A DNA stretch of 64,000 nt from Rhizobium sp. NLR16a. GTDB lineage: Bacteria > Pseudomonadota > Alphaproteobacteria > Rhizobiales > Rhizobiaceae. Within the stretch, counting starts at the first letter, position 1. Every line of letters starts with the position of its first letter. The notes under the pieces were generated by a model that saw only the letters and a program-made list of their open reading frames with translations, did not search any database and was not told where the DNA came from. Positions 1-9,493 of the stretch are shown piece after piece. The position numbers were made by a program, and so were the translations under genes. The stretch lies in the NCBI RefSeq assembly GCF_017948245.1, contig NZ_CP072865.1, forward strand, positions 3,187,501 to 3,251,500, given 5' to 3'.

Positions 1-951
1 CTCACCAGGGCTGACATGGAGCGGGTGAACCAGCTCATTCTGTCGAAAGCCGGCTCCGACGTGCAGATGATCCCCGAAGTGGCGAACCATCTGATCTCAT
101 CCGGGGGCAAGCGGCTGAGGCCGATGCTGACGCTGGCGGCCGCCTCGCTGTTCGACTACCGCGGCGAAAACCACATCAAGCTCGCCACCTCGGTCGAATT
201 CATGCATACGGCAACGCTGCTGCATGACGACGTCGTCGATGAAAGCGACCTGCGCCGCGGCAAATCGACGGCTCGGATGATCTGGGGCAACCAGGCAAGC
301 GTGCTGGTCGGCGATTTCCTGCTCGGGCAGGCCTTCCGCATGATGGTCGATGTCGGCTCGCTCGATGCGCTCGACGTCTTGTCTTCCGCTGCTTGCGTGA
401 TCGCCGAAGGCGAAGTGCTGCAGCTTTCCGTCGCCAAGAACATGGAGACGACGGAAGACGACTACCTCTCCGTCATCCGCGCCAAGACGGCGGCTCTCTT
501 TGCGGCTGCCGCCGAAGTCGGGCCGATCGTCGCCGATGCCGGCCGTTCCGGCCGCAATGCGCTGAAATCCTACGGCATGAATCTCGGCCTCGCCTTTCAG
601 CTCGTCGACGACGCGCTCGACTATGGCGGCAAGGCCGCCGATCTCGGCAAGAATGTCGGCGACGATTTCCGCGAAGGCAAGATCACGCTGCCCGTCATCC
701 TGGCCTATCGCCGCGGCACCACGGAGGAGCGCGCCTTCTGGCGCGATGCGATCGAGGCCGGCAACAGCAGCGACGCCAACCTGGAAAAAGCGCTGGGGCT
801 GATCACCAAATACGGCACGCTGAGCGACACGATCAATCGGGCGGTCCATTACGGCACGATCGCGCGGGACGCGCTGGCGCCGCTTCCCGATACGGTATGG
901 AAATCCGCCCTGATGGAAGTGATCGACTTCTGCATCGAGCGCGTCAATTGA
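1..951 (+). CDS. ispB: Polyprenyl (octa/decaprenyl) diphosphate synthase, 5' end cut by window
   Basis: Trans-prenyltransferase that extends farnesyl diphosphate with isopentenyl diphosphate to make the ubiquinone side chain. The frame is open to base 1, so the true start lies outside the window; an internal ATG at 16 gives 311 residues, close to the family's usual ~320-340. Counting from that ATG, GGKRLRP is at 30-36, the first Asp-rich motif DDVVD at 71-75 and the second DDALD at 198-202, all intact. The enzyme family is clear. The chain length (C40 or C50) cannot be read from sequence; rhizobia usually make Q10, so a decaprenyl product is likely. Confidence 0.93.
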   Translation, partial: LTRADMERVNQLILSKAGSDVQMIPEVANHLISSGGKRLRPMLTLAAASLFDYRGENHIKLATSVEFMHTATLLHDDVVDESDLRRGKSTARMIWGNQASVLVGDFLLGQAFRMMVDVGSLDALDVLSSAACVIAEGEVLQLSVAKNMETTEDDYLSVIRAKTAALFAAAAEVGPIVADAGRSGRNALKSYGMNLGLAFQLVDDALDYGGKAADLGKNVGDDFREGKITLPVILAYRRGTTEERAFWRDAIEAGNSSDANLEKALGLITKYGTLSDTINRAVHYGTIARDALAPLPDTVWKSALMEVIDFCIERVN

Positions 952-1078
952 TCGAACGCCGCGATCGAGGCTGATTTTCTTGCAGCGTCGCTCCAAAAAA
1001 GCCATCCTGTTATGAATCAGTGATGACGACTGATTTGCGACCGGCAGCGGCCGGACGCTCTCGAAGAAAGGTTTCCTA

Positions 1079-2911
1079 ATGCGGCAGAGAATTGCCATCC
1101 GTCTTCTTACGAGCGCAGCCCTGGCGGCTGTCCTTTCGCTCGGCGGCGTTGCCGGCGCGAGTGCCGAAGATGCGGCCAAGGCGGGCGATGCCGGTAAGGC
1201 CGAGAGCTTCTTCGATGCCGATAGCGTCACCACTTTCTCCGGCGCCTTCCTCGCCGCGCGCACGGCCGATGTCGATCACGATTACGAAACGGCGATCGCG
1301 CTCTACAAGAAGGCGCTGCAGATCGAGCCCGGCAATCCCGAGATTCGCCAGCGGCTGATGATCTCGCTGCTGCTCAACGGCGACATCAAGGAAGGCGTCA
1401 AATACGCCAATGATCTGAAGAGCGATCCCTCGGTCGAGCGCATCACCACGATCGTGCGCGGCATGGATGCCGTGCGCCGCGACGACTACAAGACCGCCGA
1501 GTCGATCCTGAAATATAAGGGGCCCAACGATCTCGACCGGATGATGAATGACCTGCTGCTCGCCTGGGCCCGGGTCGGCGCCGGCCGCGGCAAGGAAGCG
1601 CTCGCCATGGTCGAGAAGATGAAGGGGCCGGACTGGTTCCGCATCTTCCAGAATTACAATGCCGGTGCGATCGCCGTCGTCACCGGCGACGTGAAATCGG
1701 CCCGCCAGCATCTGAACGACGCCGTGCTCGACAAGGAAGGCGGGGCAACGGCGCCCGACACGTTCATGCGTGCGGTGATGGCGCTTGCCCGCCTGGAGGC
1801 GGCGCAGGGGAACAAGCAGAAGGCGCTCGATGCCGTGTCCGTCGGCGATAACCTGCTGCCGAATTATGCGCCGCTGAATGCGCTGCGCGACAGTATCGAG
1901 AAGGGCGAGAAGCAGGAGCAGCAGGTCAAGACCGCCGAAGAAGGCGCCGCCGGCGTGCTCTTCTCCGTCGGCGGCGCGCTGAACCGCGACGGCGCCGAGG
2001 ATATCGTCTCGCTCTACCTGCAGACCGCCAACGCGCTCGATCCCAACAGCGCCGATACGCTGGTGCTGCTCGGCGGCATCGCCGAAAAGCAGAACCAGAT
2101 GGACCGCGCCATCTCCCTCTACAAGAAGGTGCCGGAGAATTCACCGATGCGGCGCATTTCCGAGCTGCAGCTCGGCCTCGCCCTTGCCCAGGGCGGCAAG
2201 GTCGACGAGGCACGCAAGCACCTGCAGGCGCTGATCGCCTCCGACCCGAAGGACATCCGCAGCTACCTCGCCTATGGCAGCGTGCTCTCCGACGCCAAGG
2301 ATTACGAGGCGATGGCCGCCAATTACGACAAGGCGGTCGAAGCGATCGGCCCAATTCCCGGCCGCGCCAACTGGAGCGTCTTCTTCCAGCGCGGCATCGC
2401 CTATGAGCGGCTGAAGAAGTGGGACCAGGCCGAACCGAACTTCCGCAAAGCTCTGGAGCTCAACCCCGACCAGCCGCAGGTGCTGAACTATCTCGGCTAT
2501 TCCTGGATCGACATGAACCGGAACCTCGACGAAGGCCTCGCCATGATCAAGAAGGCCGTCGATCTTCGCCCTGACGACGGTTACATCATCGATTCGCTCG
2601 GCTGGGCGTATTTCCGTCTCAACCGCTTCGACGACGCCGTCGACGAGCTGGAGCGGGCGGCACAGATCAAGGCCGGCGACGCGACGATCAACGACCATCT
2701 CGGCGATGCCTACTGGCGCGTCGGGCGCAAGCTCGAAGCCGTCTACCAGTGGAACCGGGCGCTCGCCTCCGAGCCTGAAGCGGCCGAAATTCCGAAGATC
2801 AAGGAAAAGGTCGCAAACGGCCTGCCCGCTAACGACGATGCCAAGGCGGCCGACAAGAAGCAGCCGGATCCGGCGCCGGTCACGCCGCCGCCGGTCGACA
2901 AGAAGTCCTGA
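1079..2911 (+). CDS. Exported tetratricopeptide repeat protein
   Basis: A 610-residue protein with a Sec-type signal peptide (residues about 1-30, ending near ASAEDA), so it is probably periplasmic or outer-membrane associated. TPR-type helical repeats are visible near 55-90 and in a dense block at about 430-560, for example WDQAEPNFRKALELNPDQP and FDDAVDELERAAQ. The C-terminal 25 residues are Lys/Pro-rich and look disordered. It lies 12 bp upstream of ispE on the same strand, so the two are probably co-transcribed, but nothing ties it to isoprenoid synthesis. TPR proteins are scaffolds; the partner cannot be named. Confidence 0.88.
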   Translation: MRQRIAIRLLTSAALAAVLSLGGVAGASAEDAAKAGDAGKAESFFDADSVTTFSGAFLAARTADVDHDYETAIALYKKALQIEPGNPEIRQRLMISLLLNGDIKEGVKYANDLKSDPSVERITTIVRGMDAVRRDDYKTAESILKYKGPNDLDRMMNDLLLAWARVGAGRGKEALAMVEKMKGPDWFRIFQNYNAGAIAVVTGDVKSARQHLNDAVLDKEGGATAPDTFMRAVMALARLEAAQGNKQKALDAVSVGDNLLPNYAPLNALRDSIEKGEKQEQQVKTAEEGAAGVLFSVGGALNRDGAEDIVSLYLQTANALDPNSADTLVLLGGIAEKQNQMDRAISLYKKVPENSPMRRISELQLGLALAQGGKVDEARKHLQALIASDPKDIRSYLAYGSVLSDAKDYEAMAANYDKAVEAIGPIPGRANWSVFFQRGIAYERLKKWDQAEPNFRKALELNPDQPQVLNYLGYSWIDMNRNLDEGLAMIKKAVDLRPDDGYIIDSLGWAYFRLNRFDDAVDELERAAQIKAGDATINDHLGDAYWRVGRKLEAVYQWNRALASEPEAAEIPKIKEKVANGLPANDDAKAADKKQPDPAPVTPPPVDKKS

Positions 2912-2923
2912 CGGGCGCCACCG

Positions 2924-3808
2924 ATGCCTGAGCAGGGCTTGGCCAATGCTTTCGGCGTCACCGAAGAGGCGCGCGCGAAGATCAATCTCGCCCTGCATGT
3001 AACGGGCCAGCGGCCGGACGGCTATCACCTGCTCGATATGCTGGTGACCTTCGCAGATTGCGGCGACCGGCTGGGCTTCCTGCCGGCGCAGGCTGACGCC
3101 TTCACCCTATCGGGCCGTTTCGGCGAGACGCTTGCCGACGACGGCGGCACCAACCTGGTGATCAGAGCGCGCGACCTCCTGCGCGAGGTCGTGGGCGCCC
3201 TTGCGTTCCCCGTTCATATCCACCTCCAGAAGAACCTGCCCGTCGCCTCGGGCATCGGCGGCGGCTCGGCCGACGCGGCGGCGACACTGCGGGGGCTGAT
3301 GCGCCTCTGGGGCACTGGATTGCCGATAGAGACGCTGGCTGCGCTGGCGCTGAAGCTTGGCGCCGACGTGCCCATGTGCCTCGAGAGCCGGCCGCTGATT
3401 GCCCGCGGCATCGGCGAGGAGATCGAAGCCGTGCCCGATCTGCCGGCCTTCGCCATGGTGCTTGCCAACCCATTGAAGGGGGTTTCGACGCCGGAGGTTT
3501 TCCGCCGGCTCAAGGCAAAGAACAATTCACCCCTGACGCTCGCACAGACCGCAGGCTGGCTTGCGGCGATCGGCGCGGCTCGCAACGACCTGGAGCCACC
3601 GGCGCGCGAGGCCGTGCCCGAAATCGCGGCGATCTTGGCGATGCTGCGGACCGAGGGCGCTCTTCTTGCCCGTATGTCCGGCTCCGGCGCTACCTGCTTC
3701 GGGATCTTTGCCGACATGGCCGCCGCGCGAGATGCGGCGGCGGCTCTTCACGAGGCGCGGCCCGACTGGTATTTCCAGGCGACGGAAACGGTTTCGGGAG
3801 GCATGTGA
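2924..3808 (+). CDS. ispE: 4-diphosphocytidyl-2-C-methyl-D-erythritol kinase
   Basis: GHMP-superfamily kinase of the MEP pathway that phosphorylates CDP-methylerythritol. The N-terminal ARAKINLALHV segment (17-26), PDGYHLLDML (31-40), the ATP-binding loop PVASGIGGGSADAAA (106-120) and the C-terminal ARMSGSGATCFGIF motif are all present. At 294 residues it has the normal length. It sits between the TPR gene and moaB; its TGA overlaps the ATG of moaB by one base, which suggests translational coupling. Together with the polyprenyl synthase it gives this end of the window an isoprenoid theme. Confidence 0.95.
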   Translation: MPEQGLANAFGVTEEARAKINLALHVTGQRPDGYHLLDMLVTFADCGDRLGFLPAQADAFTLSGRFGETLADDGGTNLVIRARDLLREVVGALAFPVHIHLQKNLPVASGIGGGSADAAATLRGLMRLWGTGLPIETLAALALKLGADVPMCLESRPLIARGIGEEIEAVPDLPAFAMVLANPLKGVSTPEVFRRLKAKNNSPLTLAQTAGWLAAIGAARNDLEPPAREAVPEIAAILAMLRTEGALLARMSGSGATCFGIFADMAAARDAAAALHEARPDWYFQATETVSGGM

Positions 3809-4359
3809 TGGCAGGTTTGGACGAAAAACGGCCCTTCATCGCCGTCGGCATTGCGGTTCTCACCGTCTCGGATACGCGCACGCCGGAGACGGACAAGTCC
3901 GGCGATACGCTGGCGGCGCGGATTGCCGAGGCGGGCCACAGGCTGGTCGAGCGGGCGATCGTGCCCGACGACCGGGAGAAAATCGCCACCCAGGTCAAAG
4001 CTTGGACCGAGCGGGAGGAGATCGATGTCATCATCACCTCGGGCGGCACCGGTTTTACCGGCCGAGACGTGACGCCCGAGGCGGTGGAGCCGCTGTTCGA
4101 AAAGCGCATGGACGGCTTTTCCGCCGTCTTCCACCGTATTTCCTACGATAAGATCGGCACGGCGACGATCCAGTCGCGCGCCACCGCGGGTGTTGCCAAC
4201 TCCACCTTCATCTTCGCCCTGCCCGGCTCGCCCGGCGCCTGCCGGGACGCCTGGGACGGCATACTGAAAGCACAGCTCGACTATCGCAGCATGCCGTGCA
4301 ATTTCGTCGAGATCATGCCGCGCCTGGACGAGCATCTGAAACGCGGCGCGCAGAAATAG
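3808..4359 (+). CDS. moaB: MoaB/Mog-family molybdenum cofactor protein
   Basis: A 183-residue protein of the MoCF-biosynthesis fold, which in relatives adenylylates molybdopterin before Mo insertion. The signature TSGGTGFTGRDVTPEAVEPLF and the downstream ALPGSPGACRDAW segment are clear. The ATG at 3808 overlaps the ispE stop, which fixes the start. MoaB and MogA are hard to separate by eye; length and sequence fit the MoaB group. No other moa/moe genes are nearby. Confidence 0.9.
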   Translation: MAGLDEKRPFIAVGIAVLTVSDTRTPETDKSGDTLAARIAEAGHRLVERAIVPDDREKIATQVKAWTEREEIDVIITSGGTGFTGRDVTPEAVEPLFEKRMDGFSAVFHRISYDKIGTATIQSRATAGVANSTFIFALPGSPGACRDAWDGILKAQLDYRSMPCNFVEIMPRLDEHLKRGAQK

Positions 4360-4439
4360 ACTGGAGCTGCCGTTCCAGCGCCGCGGTCGCGCCGTCGAAA
4401 ATCCGATTCAGACTTTCGGCGCCGACGCGCTGGCATTTG

Positions 4440-4775
4440 TCATGTGGCAATGCCCGGCAGAGCCGGCATCGAATCCCAGCCATCACCCGACAGCAAGATG
4501 CAGCTTATGCCGTGGATATCCGTGACCACGAGCGTCCAGGTGCCGCTTTTGGCGGCATAGACCTCAAGAACGGCGTTCTGATTGACCAGCCCGACGGCGG
4601 TGAGCTTCTCACCGAAATTCTGGTCGAGGAAACTGACGACGTCGGATCGACCTGCGCAACTGAGCATCGTCTGCGATGCTGCCGAATGCGGATGCGCGAT
4701 CACCAATGTCGGCAATATGACGGCCAGCAGGCCGCAGATCATACTGCGTACGCCGTGGATACTACCGCCTGGCAT
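4440..4775 (-). CDS. Small secreted hypothetical protein
   Basis: A 111-residue protein whose first ~35 residues form a signal peptide (hydrophobic run MICGLLAVILPTLVIA, then HPHSAASQ). The mature part is short and holds two cysteines (LSCAG and ISCIL) that could form a disulfide. I chose the ATG at 4775 because a strong AGGAGGT ribosome binding site lies 6 bases upstream; longer in-frame starts run back into the intergenic repeat. I recognise no family. It faces moaB tail to tail, and the repeat at 4981-5148 lies upstream. Confidence 0.72.
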   Translation of the reverse strand: MPGGSIHGVRSMICGLLAVILPTLVIAHPHSAASQTMLSCAGRSDVVSFLDQNFGEKLTAVGLVNQNAVLEVYAAKSGTWTLVVTDIHGISCILLSGDGWDSMPALPGIAT

Positions 4776-4980
4776 GACGCACCTCCTTTCGCCGGGAACC
4801 CGGCAGAAGAGGAGATTTTTCGCCGACCTGTTCTGCCGTTCACCGGCATTCCACGGCACCCGTTGCGAAGCGCGGCGCTTCGGCGGCGCCATGGACGAAT
4901 TATAGCGCGAAATCCGATTGGGCGCCATCTTTGCGCGATGATGGGAAGCAATCACCAAAGCGCGCTTGCGGCGAGACCAG

Positions 4981-5148
4981 CCCCTCATCCGGCTGCCGCC
5001 ACCGACCGGGGTCGAGCCACTGGTCTCGACGTCCTTCGGACCCCGTAAACGGAGCGAAGGAACCATGCCGCAACCTCGCCATCACCACCAACCTCTCGCC
5101 GGGCACGTCCCCTCTCCCCGTTTTCAAGGGGCAGGTTAGGGTGAGGGG
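4981..5148 (-). repeat. RIME-like intergenic mosaic repeat, copy A
   Basis: A 168-bp element bounded by CCCCTCA and TGAGGGG. It contains internal palindromes, a 'CCTAACC-CCCC' segment and the block GGTCGGTGGCGGCAGCCGGA. A second copy of nearly the same length, inverted, lies at 46309-46477. It occupies most of the 410-bp gap (4776-5185) between the secreted protein and the glycosyltransferase. The layout resembles the rhizobial intergenic mosaic elements (RIME); assignment to that family is from memory and not from an alignment. Confidence 0.7.
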
Positions 5149-5185
5149 CACTTTTTCGGACAGCATCGATGCAGGGATGGGCATT

Positions 5186-5704
5186 CTACCGCGCGGCACG
5201 CGCCACCCAGGAAGGAATCAATTCACTTGCGAGCTTGCGCGGCTTCTGGCCCTTGGCGAAGTCGGCAACAGGCATCCCGCTTCTGGCGGCGGCGAGCGCC
5301 TGGTTCTTCGGCATCAACAGCCCAAGCTCCAGCGGCGGCCGGGCGCGGGCGACGCGCTGGAAGAAGGGGCGTCGATAGCCGCGCGACGCAGTAAAGCGCG
5401 CCGGCGTCTTGTTCAGCGCCACATACTCGGCGATCTCATCGATCCAGCCGGCCTGCGGCCTGGCGCCCGGCTCGACGAAGAGCAGCCATTCGCCTCGGGC
5501 CGAGCGAACGATATCCTTGATATCCCATTGTGAATGGAAACGGCAGCCGGCGGCGTCGGCGACCCGCGAGGTGCCGTCGCGCGAGCCGTGATCGAGCACG
5601 ATCACATCGCTGACGAGCCCTTCCACCGCGCCTGCCACCAATACCGATAAGGTCTGCGCCAGTTCGGATTCCTGATCCTGGCATTCGAGAACAACCGTCA
5701 ACAT
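5186..5704 (-). CDS. Small family 2-like glycosyltransferase
   Basis: A 172-residue protein resembling the nucleotide-sugar-binding half of GT-A (family 2) glycosyltransferases. A beta strand MLTVVLEC opens the protein, VIVLDHGSRDGT (34-45) matches the usual DxSxDGT loop, and ARGEWLLFVEPGARP corresponds to the strand carrying the metal-binding region. It is shorter than most GT2 enzymes (~230-300 residues), so it may be a minimal or specialised member. Its substrate is unknown. It is encoded alone on the minus strand. Confidence 0.75.
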   Translation of the reverse strand: MLTVVLECQDQESELAQTLSVLVAGAVEGLVSDVIVLDHGSRDGTSRVADAAGCRFHSQWDIKDIVRSARGEWLLFVEPGARPQAGWIDEIAEYVALNKTPARFTASRGYRRPFFQRVARARPPLELGLLMPKNQALAAARSGMPVADFAKGQKPRKLASELIPSWVARAAR

Positions 5705-5844
5705 CGATTATTCATAATGCGCCGCACAATTTTTTGCCAGCATCCTTTTCCTGATTTTGTTCTTGCATTGTTCTCGTTTTGCCGATAGGAATTTAATCAT
5801 CACAAACGGGCGGAGGCAACGGCTTTTCGCTGCGGGAGAATCCG

Positions 5845-7002
5845 ATGAGAGAGCAGTCCCTGGCAGGGCAGGCCGCATTCGCGCCTGCCAATACGGCAGA
5901 TATTGCCGATGCGATGATCGTGTCGTCCGGTCTCAGGGTCGAGGGCGACCGGCGGCGCGGGCGCGGAGCGGGACTGAACCCGACAGGGCGGTTCGAAGCG
6001 CTGCAGCGGGAGACGTTCGACGACGGCTGGCAGACGCTGGAAGAGCTGCCGCCGTTCAGGACCGAGGTGCAGATCGAAAAGCCGCGCACCGCGATTACCC
6101 GCAACGAATCTCCGGATCTTTCGTTCGACCGCTCGATCAATCCCTATCGCGGCTGCGAGCATGGCTGCATCTATTGTTTCGCCCGGCCGACGCACGCCTA
6201 TATGGGGCTTTCGGCGGGGCTCGATTTTGAGACGAAGCTCTTCGCCAAGCCCGATGCGGCCAAGCTGCTAGAGCGGGAACTCGCCAAGCCGGGCTACAAG
6301 GTGCGGGTGATCGCGATCGGCACCAATACCGACCCCTATCAGCCGATCGAGAAGGAATGGCGCATCATGCGCGGCATCCTCGAGGTGCTGAACAAGGCGA
6401 ACCATCCGGTGTCGATCGTCACCAAGTCGGCGATGATCCTGCGCGATCTCGACATTCTTCAGGAGATGGCCGGCAAGAACCTGGTGCGCGTCGGCATCTC
6501 GGTCACCACGCTCGACCGCAAGCTTGCCCGGGCGATGGAGCCGCGCGCCGCCACGCCGCCGCGACGGCTGGAGACCATTCATGCGCTCTCGGAGGCAGGC
6601 ATCCAGACTGCCGTCATGGCCGCCCCGCTGATCCCGGCGCTGAACGATCACGAGCTCGAGCGCATTCTCGAATCGGCGAAGGCTGCCGGCGCCGCCGAGG
6701 CGAGTTATGTGATCCTCAGACTGCCGCTCGAAGTCAGCCCGCTCTTTCGCGACTGGCTGTTGCAGCACTATCCCGATCGTTACCGGCACGTGATGTCGCT
6801 GGTGCGCTCGATGCGCGGCGGCAAGGATTACGACGCCGAATTCGGCAAGCGCATGAAGGGTGCCGGCCCCTATGCCTGGCAGATCGCCCGGCGTTTCGAA
6901 ATGGCGGCGAAACGCTTCGAGCTGACGCGGCGCAGCGTGCCGCTGCGCGACGATCTGTTCGTGCCACCGGATGGCAGCGGCGTGCAGTTGTCGCTGCTCT
7001 GA
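5845..7002 (+). CDS. Radical SAM protein, SplB-like PA0069 family
   Basis: A 385-residue radical SAM enzyme. The cluster-binding motif CxxxCxxC is at residues 104-111 (CEHGCIYC), followed by [23 protein letters not shown] and the later [20 protein letters not shown] stretch are typical of the PA0069 family, a relative of spore photoproduct lyase whose substrate is not established. It precedes rnhB, with 166 bp between the genes. Confidence 0.88.
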   Translation: MREQSLAGQAAFAPANTADIADAMIVSSGLRVEGDRRRGRGAGLNPTGRFEALQRETFDDGWQTLEELPPFRTEVQIEKPRTAITRNESPDLSFDRSINPYRGCEHGCIYCFARPTHAYMGLSAGLDFETKLFAKPDAAKLLERELAKPGYKVRVIAIGTNTDPYQPIEKEWRIMRGILEVLNKANHPVSIVTKSAMILRDLDILQEMAGKNLVRVGISVTTLDRKLARAMEPRAATPPRRLETIHALSEAGIQTAVMAAPLIPALNDHELERILESAKAAGAAEASYVILRLPLEVSPLFRDWLLQHYPDRYRHVMSLVRSMRGGKDYDAEFGKRMKGAGPYAWQIARRFEMAAKRFELTRRSVPLRDDLFVPPDGSGVQLSLL

Positions 7003-7168
7003 TTTTTTAAGCTTGCGCATCGGCTGCTCAGAAAAACCGCCCTGTTTCGAGCCCCGAGCGCAATTCCTGCGGATGGCCTTGACCGCCACCATCCGCCGGA
7101 CCGTCCCCGGCCGCCGCCCTGATCCGGGGACTTGCGGGAAATCGGGTTGGCGTGCGAGGTTCAGCCGC

Positions 7169-7858
7169 ATGAAACGTCGCACGCCACCCGATTCTCCCCT
7201 GCTTTTCGACACGGTCCCTCTCGTGCCGGATTTCAAGCTCGAGCTCAAAGCCCGCAAGGCCGGTCACTGGCCGGTCGCCGGCGCCGACGAGGCAGGCCGC
7301 GGGCCGCTGGCGGGGCCTGTGGTGGCCGCTGCGGTCATTCTCGATCCGAAGCGCATCCCTGAGGGCCTCAACGATTCCAAGCAGCTCTCGGCGCAGCGGC
7401 GCGAGGAACTCTTCGTGCAGATCCTGGCGACCGCGACGGTTTCCATCGCCTCCTCCAGCTCGACCCGCATCGACGAGACGGACATTCGCAAGGCGAGCCT
7501 GGACGCGATGCGTCGCGCCATCTGCAGCCTCGCCATTCCCGCAAGCTACGTGCTGACAGATGGGCTTGACGTGCCGCCTGGCCTCGATTGCCCCGGACAG
7601 GCGGTGGTCAAGGGCGATGCCCGCTCGGTCTCGATCGCCGCCGCCTCGATCGTCGCCAAGGTGACGCGCGACCGGATGATGGCGAGGGCGCATAACGTGT
7701 TTCCCGATTACGGTTTTGCCGCGCATGCCGGCTACGGCACGGCGCAGCACCGCGCCGGCATCGAGAAGCACGGCCCCTGCTCACTGCACCGGATGAGTTT
7801 TCGGCCGCTGCGCAACGGCGAGGACGGTCCTGAGATGGACGAGTTGATTTCCGAATAG
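7169..7858 (+). CDS. rnhB: Ribonuclease HII
   Basis: Endonuclease that cuts the RNA strand of RNA-DNA hybrids and starts removal of misincorporated ribonucleotides. The catalytic pair DE (40-41) lies in [19 protein letters not shown]; further acidic residues sit in VLTDG, and the substrate-contact region [14 protein letters not shown] is intact. The start at 7169 ([10 protein letters not shown]) gives 229 residues, the usual size; longer in-frame starts would add a low-complexity extension. It converges on the atp operon across a shared terminator. Confidence 0.94.
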   Translation: MKRRTPPDSPLLFDTVPLVPDFKLELKARKAGHWPVAGADEAGRGPLAGPVVAAAVILDPKRIPEGLNDSKQLSAQRREELFVQILATATVSIASSSSTRIDETDIRKASLDAMRRAICSLAIPASYVLTDGLDVPPGLDCPGQAVVKGDARSVSIAAASIVAKVTRDRMMARAHNVFPDYGFAAHAGYGTAQHRAGIEKHGPCSLHRMSFRPLRNGEDGPEMDELISE

Positions 7859-7949
7859 GCTGCAAAAGAAAGGGCCGGCAATTGCCGATCAGGGACGCCG
7901 CACTGCAGCTCCGCACGCGGCCAGGAAAAAAACAAGCGCTATCAACAAG

Positions 7950-7978
7950 AAAAAGGCCAGGACATGCCCGGCCTTTTT
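7950..7978. terminator. Bidirectional rho-independent terminator between rnhB and atpF
   Basis: A 12-bp stem with one mismatch, flanked by A5 on the left and T5 on the right, with a 5-base loop. It lies between the convergent ends of rnhB (+) and atpF (-), so it can end transcripts from either side. Confidence 0.8.
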
Positions 7979-7998
7979 CTCATTCTATTCAGAACCGC

Positions 7999-8493
7999 TC
8001 AGTTGAGCCGCGTCTTGACCTGTCCGACGGCGTTGCCGAAGAGCTCGGACTGGACCTTGCCGTCGGCCTTCTTGGCGAGCACCGTCTCGGCGGCCGCGAT
8101 CGCCAGGTCGACGGCGGCGGAACGCACCGCCTTCATCGCGTCGGCCTCGGCCTGCTTGATCTTCTGCTCGGAGAGCGCCGTGCGGTTGGCAACGAATTCT
8201 TCCGTCTTCTTCTTCGCCTCGGCGGTCAGCATCTCGGCTTCGCGCTCCGCTGCGGCAACGATATGGGCGGCTTCCGCTTCCGCTTCCTTGCGCTTGCGCT
8301 GGTATTCGGCGAGCAGATGCTGAGCTTCCTCGCGCAGGCGCTTGGCTTCAGCCAGTTCATTGCGGATCTGGTCGGCTCGGTCGTCGAGCGAGCGCGCCAT
8401 CATGCCCGGAACCTTGAGATAGACGACCAGCGCCAGGAAAAGGATGAGGCCGACAAAGGCGAAGAAAGTCGCGTCGAGGTGAAAAATATCCAT
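7999..8493 (-). CDS. atpF: F0F1 ATP synthase subunit b
   Basis: Peripheral stalk subunit of the proton-translocating ATP synthase. One N-terminal transmembrane helix (about 5-26, FFAFVGLILFLALVVYL) is followed by a long charged Ala/Glu/Lys helix that forms a coiled coil with b'. At 164 residues it has normal length. It is the last gene of the F0 operon; its start is 3 bp after the b' stop. Confidence 0.95.
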   Translation of the reverse strand: MDIFHLDATFFAFVGLILFLALVVYLKVPGMMARSLDDRADQIRNELAEAKRLREEAQHLLAEYQRKRKEAEAEAAHIVAAAEREAEMLTAEAKKKTEEFVANRTALSEQKIKQAEADAMKAVRSAAVDLAIAAAETVLAKKADGKVQSELFGNAVGQVKTRLN

Positions 8494-8496
8494 CGA

Positions 8497-9126
8497 TCAA
8501 GCCTCCTTCTTGGCTGCCGCGACGGCGGCGGCGACATCTGCCTGAGCAGCGGTGCTGCCGATCAGCTGTTCGACGACGGCGGCCGCCGTTTCCTCGGCAA
8601 TGGTGCCGACGTCGGCGAAAGCCTTGGCCTTGATGTCGGCGATACGGGCTTCGGCAGCCTTGATCTTTTCCGACAGGCTCGCCTCGACGGTCCGGCGATC
8701 CTCTTCGGCCTTGACCTTGGCAGCGTCGCGGGCGGCGGAGCCGATCGCGTGGGACTTGGCGCGGGCAGCGGCCAGTTCGCCTTCATAGGTCTGGACGGCG
8801 GCGTCGGCTTCCGCCTTCAGGCGGCCTGCTTCTTCCAGGTCCTGGGAGATGCGCGTGTGGCGCTGATCGAGGATGGCCCCGATGCGCGGCGCGATGACCT
8901 TTTGCATAAGGAGGTAAAAGACGCCGAACGTAATCACCAGCCAGAGCAGCTGAGATGCGTAGGTCGTCGAATCGAAAGGCGGGAACGGGCCGCGGGCGTG
9001 TTCGCCTTCGGCAACGCCGGTCTCGGTATGGACCTCGCCTGCGGCCGGAGCGGCGTGCGCATCCGTGCCGGTCGCTGCCGCCGGTGCTTCTTCAGCGTAA
9101 GCCGGGGTCACAAAAAACATGCTCAC
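8497..9126 (-). CDS. atpF': F0F1 ATP synthase subunit b'
   Basis: The diverged second b-type subunit found in alphaproteobacteria and phototrophs. It differs from atpF by an N-terminal Ala/Glu/His-rich extension (about 1-55, starting [11 protein letters not shown] and reading like a signal or presequence) before the transmembrane helix near 60-80 ([15 protein letters not shown]), then the coiled-coil stalk. It sits between atpE and atpF. Confidence 0.94.
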   Translation of the reverse strand: MSMFFVTPAYAEEAPAAATGTDAHAAPAAGEVHTETGVAEGEHARGPFPPFDSTTYASQLLWLVITFGVFYLLMQKVIAPRIGAILDQRHTRISQDLEEAGRLKAEADAAVQTYEGELAAARAKSHAIGSAARDAAKVKAEEDRRTVEASLSEKIKAAEARIADIKAKAFADVGTIAEETAAAVVEQLIGSTAAQADVAAAVAAAKKEA

Positions 9127-9197
9127 CTCCAGGTGGACTGCAAATGCAAAGGATCACGGCTTGCGGTCGCAGGCCGTGATCCATCTATTCGCCGATA

Positions 9198-9425
9198 TCA
9201 GACAGCGAAGAGGAGGAGGAGAGCGACGAGCAGCGAGAAGATGCCCAGAGCTTCCGTAACGGCGAAGCCGAATACCAGACGGCCGAACTGGCTGTCAGCG
9301 GCAGACGGATTGCGCAGAGCGCCGGAGAGGTAGCTGCCGAAGATATTGCCGAGGCCGAGAGCCGTACCGGCCATACCAAAGCAAGCCAGGCCTGCACCGA
9401 TGAACTTTGCTGCTTCCGCTTCCAT
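9198..9425 (-). CDS. atpE: F0F1 ATP synthase subunit c
   Basis: The 75-residue c-ring proteolipid: two transmembrane helices joined by a polar loop ([12 protein letters not shown]), with the proton-carrying acidic residue in the second helix ([10 protein letters not shown]). The ATG at 9425 is preceded by AAGGAGT at good spacing, so the longer in-frame extension is not real. Confidence 0.96.
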   Translation of the reverse strand: MEAEAAKFIGAGLACFGMAGTALGLGNIFGSYLSGALRNPSAADSQFGRLVFGFAVTEALGIFSLLVALLLLFAV

Positions 9426-9493
9426 GTTGAACTCCTTTGAAATGGTTGTTGCGGCGAATGACTGACGCCCTGGAGACGTCGTTGTCGTTATCC

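Noticed and set aside
4440..5066. A 208-residue form of the secreted protein
   Set aside because: The extra N-terminal 97 residues come from the intergenic repeat; the ATG at 4775 has a perfect ribosome binding site and directly precedes a signal peptide.
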